Below are positions 53,890 through 62,922 of a DNA stretch of 64,000 nt, piece after piece. Source of the stretch: Ceratocystis colombiana (Eukaryota; Ascomycota; Sordariomycetes; Microascales; Ceratocystidaceae); the NCBI GenBank assembly GCA_026419805.1, contig JAOSLS010000012.1, positions 1-64,000 of the forward strand, written 5' to 3'. The notes beneath the pieces are model-generated. The model saw nothing but the letters and a program-made list of their open reading frames with translations, made no database searches and was not told where the DNA came from. The translations under genes were made by a program, and so were the position numbers. Numbering within the stretch: position 1 is the first letter of the stretch; each line of letters opens with the position of its first letter.

Positions 53890-55255
53890 TTACGCCGCCT
53901 TGGGCAGCAGGTTGTCGCGGACGGCAAACATCTTGGCACTGACGTTGGCGGTGAAGCCATCGACCTGCTTAGCGTACTGCTCAACCTGCTTGGCGTTCAG
54001 CATACCATCTAGCTTGCTAGGCTCTTGGGGCAGCTTGAACAAGCGCTGCCACTCATCCTCAGCTAGAGGGGGTTGCTTTAGCATGGCACGCGTGGCGTTT
54101 TCCTGCTTGCGCTTGGTTTGCCACTGGGTGATCTTGGCCTGCTCGCGGGCGAGCTGACGCTGGTAGAACTGGAAGTTGTTCAGGTCCGTGTAGTGAGACT
54201 CAATGCTCTCCAGAAGCAGATCGCACGTCTTCTCCAGGAACGGGTCGATGGTTAGATCAAGGTTATCGATGGAAGAGTAAGGGGGTAGCTTGATGGGACC
54301 GTTCTCAATTTCAGCGAGCGAGCGGGGCTTGGGGATATCGCCGGAGGCAATATTCTGGGGGATCTGGTGGAGGAAGGTGGTCAGGAGGTGGGAGTTGTGA
54401 ATAACAATGGGGACCTCGACCAGCATGTCCTTAAAGGACATCTTGGACTTTTGAAGACTGGCAATTAGTTGAGAGATTTGGTTAGCAACTAAGAACTAAG
54501 AGCTAGGGCTACAAGAAGCACTAGAGCCACCGCTTTGTTTTTCAGATAAAACTCACGTTTCAGTGGTGAATTTGTTCTCCTTGTAGGCAGCCATGAAAGC
54601 TGGGGTAAGGCGGAATGCCCGAAGGTTCAGGGTGCCTTGGGAGCTGCGGCTGACATCATGGACTAGGGCAATGGCCGACTGGTTGTCCTTCTGGTAGTGG
54701 TACTGGTTTTCAATCAGGGAAAGGTTGAAAAAGTTGCCCATGGTGGCGCTGGTGTACCAGCCAATGGCATTGGCATCGATATTGACCTCCTTCAGTTTGC
54801 GAATCATATCAGTCTGGTAAGCAATGATGCTCTTCTGACGAGGAGCTGCGGAAGCCTGGGCCGAGGAGTCAGAGTGGTCAGGGCTGCTAGATTCGACGGA
54901 TGGGAAGGGGAAGGAGTTGGTGATATCGAGGGTGGCCTCGGTATCTAGACCAACTAGAGCACCAGTGACGGTTGTGGGAAACGAGGAAGAGCAGTGTTTA
55001 GCGATCTTCAGAATGACCTAGTGAGTGGGAGCGAGAGTGTTAGTAATGGAGATCATGATTCACATACACGGGTGCATGGCAAAGCGATGGCGTGGTGTTG
55101 GAGGCTAAGGAACAGGTAGATCAGGGTAGGTAGGTAGGCTTTCGTCTGGCCTGGCGCGGGGCCAAACATGAATATCATCAACGGAGGGGCATTCTTACAA
55201 GAGCTTCCACCTGCACCGAGGCGGTAGGCGCCGAATCCTTAGTAGCATCAGCCAT
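53890..55255 (-). CDS. Translation initiation factor eIF3 subunit h, MPN domain (361 aa)
   Basis: Three exons: 55255-55199, 55017-54557, 54457-53890, with introns of 181 and 99 nt. Exon 1 reads ...SVQVEAL and exon 2 continues VILKIAKHC, the start of the MPN domain. The domain goes on with GALVGLDTEATLDITNSFPFP, NIDANAIGWYTSATMGNFF and ALVHDVSRSSQGTLNLRAFRL. A C-terminal helical part (ESHYTDLNNFQFYQRQLAR, AKITQWQTKRKQEN) follows. The JAMM metal-binding His-x-His is absent, as expected for the non-catalytic eIF3h. The subunit is part of the eIF3 complex on the 40S ribosome and is present in most filamentous fungi though not in S. cerevisiae. Length fits. Confidence 0.93.
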
Positions 55256-55854
55256 ATTTGCGGTGTAGAAAAATAAGATAGAGAAATAAGATGTCGGAGA
55301 CGGAGAGGGGCCGGGGTAAATCGGGTCGGTGAGTCGGACAGTGGAAAGTTTGGAACCGTTACTGTAATCCAAGTAGAAGCTCGTTGGAATCCAAGACACG
55401 GAGTAAGAAGGCAGAAGGGAGGGGGGAAGGTATTTGGTTAATTTGATCGCAATGATAGTTGGCGATTCGATTTTGGGATGTTGTCTAACAGTAAGAAATT
55501 TCGTAGATTTGTGCGGCTGCCCCTCTGCGCTCGACTCACCGCCCGGCAGAATTTAGGCCTGTTCAGCGTATAAAGGCCTAAAGCCCCGCGAGTGGCAGAA
55601 ACTAAGGTGTACAGTGCGAGGGTGGGCAAGTACGACTTTTGCACTATTGCCTGCCGCTTTTCTATTTTCTACCGTTTCGGTACAAAACGAGGCGTTGAGC
55701 CATACTGCAAACAATATACATCATGCACATATACACTCATACGCACAGGCTTGTGCGGCATGCCTCCTGCTAAAGAAATTCCCAGGCTTTAATGTGGTAA
55801 GTTTATATACCTATCCGAACCTTAAACAAACAAGATAGACAAGCAGGAAGCCCA
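55256..55854. other. eIF3h promoter and 3' flank of the next leftward gene
   Basis: 599 bp; no gene recognised. Contains the likely 5' UTR of eIF3h (55256-55330). Confidence 0.6.
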
Positions 55855-56692
55855 TCAGCCTTGTGAATGCCCTGGGACTAGAACTTGCTCAAACCCCCAT
55901 CCAGTTAGTCCTTTCAGTACTGTAAACTCATAGCACTCAATTCGGAACCATTCATACATCGGTGTTCCTAGCCGTACTGCTTTGCGGTGATACTGGCAAT
56001 GCGCTGCTTTCGCAGCATTGACCCGGTTCCCCCATAGACAGGTTGCCAAATTCCGCTTTTCGGCGTCGGGAAAACCGTACCAGTACCTAAAGGACCGACG
56101 CAAATTTTAGCATTTTAGAATTTGCACTTGGCTACGATGCTACTTACTTTAAAATCCCAAGCTTGGTTGCCTCGGTGTGGGCTGCTTTGTCGAGGTCGCC
56201 CAGGTTGGTGTACCTATCCAGGTTCTTGAGCTTGGAACGAAAGGCCACAATAAACTGTGTCTGCTTAGTGAAGGTCGATGCTCGAGATCCTACAATCTCC
56301 CGGAGATACTGGAACGTCTCCTCAAAGTTGAAGCAGTCGAGATATGAGGCACTGGCATAGTCTGGGCGCTTGCTTTCAAATATCTCCAGGGCAAGCACTA
56401 TGCACGCCTGCTGCCAGTCAAGGGCCCAGAGGTCGGTTTGGTGCTCGGCTTCTTTGTATGGCGAGTTGCAGATATACCGTTCGTCTTCAGGGACAAAGTC
56501 TCGTGGAGTCAGGGTCGACGGGTCTTGAGACGGGTTCCGGATGCTCTTGTCGGCTCTATCCATGCCATATTTTAGCTGCTGCGTCGCATCTGTGGGTTGC
56601 TTTGCGCGGCTGGCTTACCTGCTTTTCCGGCGTGGTAGGGCCTTGGCTGGAAGTCGAGATACGCCCAAGATTGGCTCGTTTATACCTGTCAT
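55855..56692 (-). CDS. Unknown fungal protein (237 aa)
   Basis: Three exons by splice logic: 56692-56619, 56555-56148, 56086-55855 (donors GTAAGC and GTAAGT; introns 63 and 61 nt; phases agree). Exon 1 encodes a short tail ending in a basic patch (LPRRKSR). Exon 2 is Asp/Glu-rich at first (DFVPEDERYICNSPYKEAEHQ), then helical (WALDWQQACIVLALEIFESK, FNFEETFQYLREIVGS, QFIVAFRSKLKNL). Exon 3 has YWYGFPDAEKRNLATCLWGN and WFRIECYEFTVLKGL. No signal peptide, membrane segment or known catalytic motif. I do not recognise the family. If exon 1 is not used, the protein would start at the ATG at 56563, inside the proposed first intron. Confidence 0.65.
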
Positions 56693-57092
56693 TGTGAGGT
56701 GAGTTGGTATCTGTGGTCGGCTCCTAGAGATAGTGTAGCAGTAGATCTGTGGGTATACAAATGGCTGTATAAACTGCTGAGAACAAGGCGTAATAGACAC
56801 TCAATACAGAAAGAAACAAAAATCTTGTTCACAGAAACCTGTCTTAGGGAGCACGCCGTCTCTAATATAACAAATTCTCCTAAGTAAACTAAGGCAGTTA
56901 CAGGGTCGCCCGGCACCACAAGCCAAAACAACTAACAGCCATCGGCCAACCCGCCCTGTGTTGATTTTGGATTCCCTAGTAAGTCCTCACGCTGCTTCTC
57001 GTTTTCACCGACCCCAAAAGACAGCAAAAACAAGGCATGCACAATTACCTAAACTGATACTAGATTGACTAGACATAAACCTAGACACATAG

Positions 57093-57140
57093 ACACAGAT
57101 ACACAGATACACAGATACACAGATACACAGATACACAGAC
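57093..57140. repeat. Tandem octamer repeat ACACAGAT, six units
   Basis: Five exact ACACAGAT units and a sixth ending in C, read directly. Confidence 0.95.
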
Positions 57141-57973
57141 AGCACCTATACACAGTGGCGGCAAGGGAGAAAGTACTCCGAATGCACAAGTTGGTGAGTC
57201 AATGACACCATCAGCGATTTTGTATTTCACAGCACGGGGGAGCACGTTGCATATTGTAAGCAGGCGGCCACCGCTTACCAGACATTCTTCATAGGTATCA
57301 TATTTGCGTGCTTTCTTTTCTTTCTCGCCGCTATTGCTAGTTGCCAGCGAACAGAATTAGTGTGTAAGAGAAAGGGGGCGAGAAGGAGAAAACAATAATT
57401 AACACCGAAGAGGATACCAGCACCAAGGATAAAACAAAAGGAAGACCAGTTAGGCTTTGTATTCACGGCTAAAATGGCGCCAGGAACCTTGAAGATGGCG
57501 ACTTAGGAGGAGTTTATAGTGCGGCTAGGATAAGTTTGATTGATGTCCCAAGCTTATGGCTACACTAAGTCCATGTATGCATATTGTACTGGGTATATTG
57601 TGTTTTCTTATTGCAAATAATGATCATTCAGTCATAATTCAAGCATAAAACCGTATGGCAACCTGAATTTCAGGTTGAAGTCCCTGCTTGAGGGTACTTG
57701 GCTGTCGTAAGACATATGATACTGCCTTCGATAGCAGAATCCAGTCACAACGTTGTGCAGCAGCAATAGCAGTCATTTGCACACTGGGATTTCTCCTATA
57801 TGTAGGGACCAGCGTTGACAAACACTCTAATAATACGAGCGATGACGTGCGATATTGCGTTCCCTCGGGGACGAATAATAGAAAACTATCGCCATGGGCT
57901 GGGGATTCACAGGGCTCTAAGAAAACTTAGCAGAAAGGTGCCCTTAGGCAGCCACGGAACATGTTCAACATGG

Positions 57974-57984
57974 CCCCCCCCCCC
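57974..57984. repeat. Poly-C tract, 11 nt
   Basis: Uninterrupted C run, about 120 nt downstream of the EAF6 stop codon. Confidence 0.9.
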
Positions 57985-58100
57985 TCCCCTATTTGTAGAA
58001 CCCGGCCTTTCAAGCTAGCCATGACATGTTCTCATCTGTTTGCTAGACCTTAAGCTAGAATCTACATGTGCCTATAGCAGATTATTTCTCCGATAGCTGC

Positions 58101-58798
58101 TCACTTCCGCCCACTGCCGAAGTTGATTCGTTTGCGTGGGTGGCTTGCATCAACTTCGCTATCATCATCGTTCACGGCTGCGGCCTTCTTCTTCTTGCCG
58201 GCCTTTCCGGACGATGGGGCAGGTCCAGTTGAAGTGGTAGGTGTTGCGTTGCCGGATTCTACCTTATATGCGGTTGGGGTTGCGGCAAATGATGGGTTAG
58301 ATGATCCGGGTGTGGCATCCTAGAGAGGGCGGGAGAGTTAGTCTTAGTCAAAGGCCAAATATTAGACTTGGTGTTCCTGAGAGAGGCTGGGGATGGAGAG
58401 ACATACACCAGTGACCACAGGCCTGTAGGATATGGATGAGCGGGAGAACACGCGATTCGCATCAGGCGCGTTCTGCTTTTTGCGTTGTGCAGCCGAGTTG
58501 ATTCCTTTTATGTACGAGTCAAAGCCGAAGATAATATTGCCGTTGGGTGTGGCCTCGAGATAGTTTGTTTCCTTCTGAGCGATAGTCTCTTCAACAGCAG
58601 CCTAGGGTTGGATAACAATTAGGGGTATATTCTCCCTGAGAGCGGTGGGCAATGTAGCAACAGCTGGTCGCATCCCATTTATTTGGCGCAACTCACCAGC
58701 TTCTTGGCAATTTGACGCTGCTTTTCAATCAGGTCGCGGAGACGAGTCTGTTCTTTGCGGTACTCCGTCATAGACGGCATGGTGCCTGTTCCAACCAT
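58101..58798 (-). CDS. EAF6: Eaf6, subunit of histone acetyltransferase complexes (171 aa)
   Basis: Three exons: 58798-58697, 58601-58407, 58319-58101, all junctions in phase 0 (GTGAGT and GTATGT donors). The Eaf6 domain is a coiled coil: EYRKEQTRLRDLIEKQRQIAK followed by LAAVEETIAQKETNYLEA. Then come TPNGNIIFGFDSYIKG and the FSRSSISYRP block. The last exon is Ser/Thr/Pro-rich with a Lys cluster (GKAGKKKKAAA) and ends RKRINFGSGRK. Eaf6 (MEAF6) is a small shared subunit of NuA4/NuA3-type complexes that acetylate histones H4, H2A and H3 in the nucleus. Divergent from the secreted Ser-rich protein gene at 59374. Confidence 0.93.
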
Positions 58799-59373
58799 TT
58801 TGCGGCAGAGTTGCGTGTGTACGTAGTGAAAATCTGCACGTTTGTAGATAATAGGTGATGGAGTAGGTGAGATGAAGATGGTTGGCGCTGGTCAAGATGG
58901 GGTAGGGAGGGTCTGTATGTCGCATCGAACTTTGAGCCTTGTCGCAAGCGTTGTCAGACGTTAGGATGAATGGGCTGTAGAGATTAGGGGGGTGCAAAAT
59001 AGCTGTATATTATCCCGATAACTAACCGAAGTGGCTTTTCTGTACCCAGCCACCAACTTTAAATCCTTCAGGCTAGCGTTACACGGTTTTGCCTTGGCTG
59101 TAAAACTACTGTTGCAACGCCAGCAAAGCCTTACATACCAACCTCATTAATTTTGCGTGTCGTGCATGAAGATTGTAGCTCAAAGCGCGTATGTACGTGT
59201 CTTGGGGACATTCCAAGCCCTTGCAAGCGTTTTTGATCTTGTATATATAAGGAGACTTTTTCATTGATCAGCTGCTAGAGGAATTGCACACCAAACTTCT
59301 TCTACTGCAACATTTTTACTTTCCCGTACTTGCTCCAATATCGTTTGTCTGTGCTCTTCAATTCTTTTACGTC
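58799..59373. promoter_or_regulatory. Divergent promoter between EAF6 (-) and the secreted-protein gene (+)
   Basis: 575 bp. TATATATAA at 59241-59249 is about 130 nt upstream of the rightward ATG, a good TATA box. No other gene seen. Confidence 0.6.
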
Positions 59374-59871
59374 ATGCGCTTCAATTACCTTCTGTTTACT
59401 CCGGCTCTCCTTGCCGCCTCTTCGGCTGTTGCCGTGCCTGCTGATAGCGCTGCCACATCCTCAACCTCATCGTCCTACCCAATCATTCCTATCTACCCCA
59501 CCTCCCGCACGTCCACCTCTCTACAGACTGTGATGGTTACTAAGACTATTAATGTGGGATCCGATGCATCATCCTCCAGTCCTCCGACTCCTACTACATC
59601 TGACCCCAATGACTATTCGGTGGTCCCAATTGAGGGTCTACCCCCTGCAACTACTCTCACAGTCACGGTGCTTAAATCAGGCACATCAGTGTGGACAGTG
59701 AAACCGACGACAGGAACGGCCCCTCTAGGCTCAGGAACCGGGTACTCGTTGCCCAGCTCAACAATGCCTGTGGTTGTTTCTGCTGCTTCGCGCGTTTCGC
59801 ATGCGTGGTCATTATCTGCCGTAACCATGGCAGTAGCGGGTGGTGTGTTAGCAGTGGCTACACACTGGTGA
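59374..59871 (+). CDS. Small secreted Ser/Thr-rich protein, probable GPI anchor (165 aa)
   Basis: ATG at 59374 begins a clear signal peptide (MRFNYLLFTPALLAASSAVAV). The body is rich in Ser, Thr, Pro and Val, with short repeats of the TSTSLQTVMVTKT and ATTLTVTVLKSG kind and no cysteine. The last 20 residues are hydrophobic (AVTMAVAGGVLAVATHW), fitting a GPI-attachment signal. Such proteins sit in the fungal cell wall or membrane and are often heavily O-mannosylated. No named family recognised. A TATA box lies 130 nt upstream. Confidence 0.7.
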   Translation: MRFNYLLFTPALLAASSAVAVPADSAATSSTSSSYPIIPIYPTSRTSTSLQTVMVTKTINVGSDASSSSPPTPTTSDPNDYSVVPIEGLPPATTLTVTVLKSGTSVWTVKPTTGTAPLGSGTGYSLPSSTMPVVVSAASRVSHAWSLSAVTMAVAGGVLAVATHW

Positions 59872-60613
59872 TGAATGGGGGGGACTAGCTCTTCATGTGG
59901 TTGGGTTAATATATAACAGCATATAGGGGTGGGACATTTGCCGGGTAATTAGTTATGATTTACGACTCAATACAGCCTTTCTTTTCTTTCCTTAGCTCCC
60001 TATTATCTTGATATCTATCGCCCACCTTTTACTGGCGGCCTCCATCGTGATGCGAGTGTATCACGTGTACACGATCTATGGAGACACAAGAGTCCCTCAA
60101 AAGGCCCTTCAGGCTTGGTACATGTATGTACATGTGTATACATTGCACCCGCTCCCGATTCATCATGATCCTTCACTGCATAGGTCTGGCCTAAGTAGTG
60201 TATGCTCATTGTACAAACAACCATGTACTATATATAACCTTGATGAGAGCCCCCGTGATGAGGGTGATACGGTGGTTACCCCTCACGACTACGACTACCT
60301 ATTACCACCTATATACTGCCATAAGTGCTAAGCTTCTTTGTTTTGCTTCTGTTGTGGCTTGTCTGTCTTTTGCTTCTCATTTTCTGGCCTCGTTTGTGAC
60401 AGGACTCATTGACCTAGCAGTGTCTAGTGCCCAGTAAAGAGAGCATATTGTGAAAGCGATCAAGTCCGTCAGTCTTGAATCATCTTCGTTTTTAGTAAGT
60501 GTTCGCATATGCGCGGTAGGCACCTTTTCCCCCTTCTCTTGCTAGTTATCATACTCATGTCTATATTCCCCATTAGTCGCCAACCAAGCCAATAGACCAG
60601 GAACAAAACAACC
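59872..60613. other. Intergenic region between the two secreted-protein genes
   Basis: 742 bp; the frames at 60008-60437 are not convincing. Probably 3' flank of the first and promoter of the second gene. Confidence 0.55.
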
Positions 60614-61225
60614 ATGCGAGTCCGGTCAAATATACCACTTACCTTTCTCAGCTTCGCTGGCTACTCCCAGACAGCCATGGCTTCTACACCTTCCGAGCTT
60701 ATCTCAGCTCAAGCCCAGCTTGAGGGTGCCCGCTGTTCCCCCGAGGGCCTCTGGAACTGCATGACGACGTCCTTTCAACGCTGCACAAGTGGCGCATGGT
60801 CAGAACCGGTGGCAATGGCTCCTGGCACCGAGTGCTATCCTACTGGCGTTACGGTGGACTTTCAAATTGGCTTCTCCAATGGCCAGGGTAGTGGAGTGGA
60901 TAACTGTTCGTCAATGGTAGAGACGGAAACGACGACAGCGATAACAGCAACTGAGCCAGCTGATATTGATATGCCGTCTTTGACGCCGTACTTGCTTCCC
61001 TCCTCTTGGGCTTACTCATCAGAACCATCGCCTTCGGTCCCGTCGCCGTCGTCGTCATCATCGTCGTCGTCGTGGATATCGACCCCGGCAAACACTTTGG
61101 AACGGGAAACTACGACACCTACGGCAACTGTTCAAGCAGACTGGGGTGAAAGGAACTACGAAGCAAGTATTGATGTAAAAGTGCTGGTGGGGATTGTGGC
61201 TGGTATGTTGGTTGGATGGGTTTAG
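60614..61225 (+). CDS. Secreted/GPI-like protein with a CBM19-like cysteine motif (203 aa)
   Basis: Single frame from ATG 60614. A weak N-terminal signal sequence (about 1-23) precedes a cysteine domain at 38-75: C41-x7-C49-x7-C57-x16-C74, with RCSPEGLWNC, FQRCTSGAWS and APGTEC. This is reminiscent of the CBM19 chitin-binding motif seen at the C-terminus of yeast chitinase Cts1 (from memory, unverified). A Ser/Thr/Pro-rich region with a serine run (about residues 140-155) follows, and the protein ends in a hydrophobic segment (VKVLVGIVAGMLVGWV), so GPI anchoring is possible. It could act at the cell wall. The signal peptide is poor and an upstream exon cannot be excluded. Confidence 0.55.
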   Translation: MRVRSNIPLTFLSFAGYSQTAMASTPSELISAQAQLEGARCSPEGLWNCMTTSFQRCTSGAWSEPVAMAPGTECYPTGVTVDFQIGFSNGQGSGVDNCSSMVETETTTAITATEPADIDMPSLTPYLLPSSWAYSSEPSPSVPSPSSSSSSSSWISTPANTLERETTTPTATVQADWGERNYEASIDVKVLVGIVAGMLVGWV

Positions 61226-62922
61226 GGAAGGACACAGATCAGCGAAGACTGATGATAGGTCGAGGTTGAGTGAGCGGCAACGTTCAAGCAATCACGAAGT
61301 CACGACTTGTACATCGATATGTGGAAAAATGACTAATGAGGGGATTTGGCAAGTTTGTGAAGATGAGTTCCAATTGAGGAAATGATCAAGGCTTTTGTGC
61401 CTAGAGAGCTGTCTGAGCATATCAACATGATATAGAGTACATGTTTTCCTATCTTTCCCGTATCACCTTCAACCCCTAAGCATAATTATTCCAAACAGGC
61501 GTATCATCCCATCATAAATTCTGTTGACAGCGTCAGGCGACGCATCTGCCCCTGCCCAAGTTGTTCTATTCCTTATGGGAAAGAGAACTTGATGCCACAT
61601 AAGCTTTAATCAGAAGAGAGGAGCGCACAACAGCAAGAAAAGATACAAGCCTGTTTGCACTGTTTGGGACGAGAGGGGCATTTTTCTACAAGTTACAGAT
61701 CACAGCCACACCAGGCACGCAAGGCGTATCATGTGTGCAAGCAGCAAACTAGGAACGTGTAAAATGAACTTCCAGAGCAGTGAACATAACAACACCTTGC
61801 ACGTCTGAATCTAGAAAATGAATTTGTTCTCATCTTTAGTCCAACAATAAAAATAGGATAGACTGAGCACTAGCTCCACGATGACCCGCCATTTTCGCGT
61901 TCCTGGATAGCATGCTTGTTTCTGATAGAGTAGAAGGCAATATTTAGCCTCCGATAAATCTAGAGCTCGTAAACACTAGGCTAGTAAACATCCAAGGAGC
62001 CTAAAGAAAGCAACCTAAGCAACAAGAGGTCTTCAAACACCCAGGGAGCCTAACAGCCAAGAGCTAAGGCATTCGCGCAGGCGAACTAGACTGTATAGGG
62101 TAAGAGAATAGCGTCTTGAAGTTGTTGCTAGGGTTAGGGTTGGCAATAGACAAGGCACACATGACATCATTTTCACTTCAAAAGTTTGCACAGCCATGCT
62201 TCTAACGCCACATAACCCTGAATGTGTAGCCCTCAGCCATGATTCGATTGTGTGTATGCCTTGTATTATTTCTTCCTGGGGCACAAACAAGACTAAAGGG
62301 TCAAGCATATGCAGATAAAAGCAGATGTTGTTTTTGGTGTGGCGCTGCGCCACTCGTTGACGACGCGGCCCGGAAAAGTAGGTTGTTTTATAAGCTTAAG
62401 ACCTTGGGATGGACGGCTTTAAGGTGTGTGTGAGTGGGGTTAAAGTTGCAAAGCAACGATATTTGCATTACAGAAGAACAAAAGAGGGAGCAGCAACATT
62501 TGGCCTGCAAATACATTAGAGAGGAGGAAAAAAGAAAACAAAATACAGAAAGAAAAAAAAACCGGAAAATAATGCTTCATACAATGTTTACACTTTCCGC
62601 TGTAGTAACACGGCACCGTTTCTCTTTTGTTCTTGGCACTAAGATGAGGAAATGAGGGGAAGCCTGCCATTCTAAAAAAATAATACACCGAATTATTATT
62701 ATCGATAAATTTAATTATAATATGGAAAAAAATGCTAAGCCGGGCAACTCAGTCAGCTGCCTAGAGAAGACCAAGAACGGGAGGATGAGACCCATCAGCC
62801 ATCAGCAGTACATATAGCGACGAGTAGCCCAGGCAATCGATTCGATTTTCTTAGTTTTCAATCCATCCATTGGTCCTTCTTCTAGACAGGCTATAGATAT
62901 AAGTCACCTATTTGCAGACAGC
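61226..62922. other. Intergenic region upstream of the annexin gene
   Basis: 1.7 kb, no gene supported. Contains a short telomere-like TAGGGTTAGGGTT (62129-62141), a GTGGCGC-T-GCGCCAC inverted repeat (62339-62353), A-rich DNA near 62520-62570 and an AT-rich zone (62670-62730). Confidence 0.55.
62339..62353. repeat. Short inverted repeat GTGGCGC-T-GCGCCAC
   Basis: Seven-base arms around a single T; differs by one base from the copy at 14395-14409. Confidence 0.75.

Larger units (their letters stand above)
56693..58100. other. Intergenic region upstream of the unknown 237-aa gene and downstream of EAF6
   Basis: 1.4 kb. Contains an octamer tandem repeat (57093-57140) and an 11-nt C run (57974-57984). 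No gene supported; frames at 57275-57930 lack features. Confidence 0.55.
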
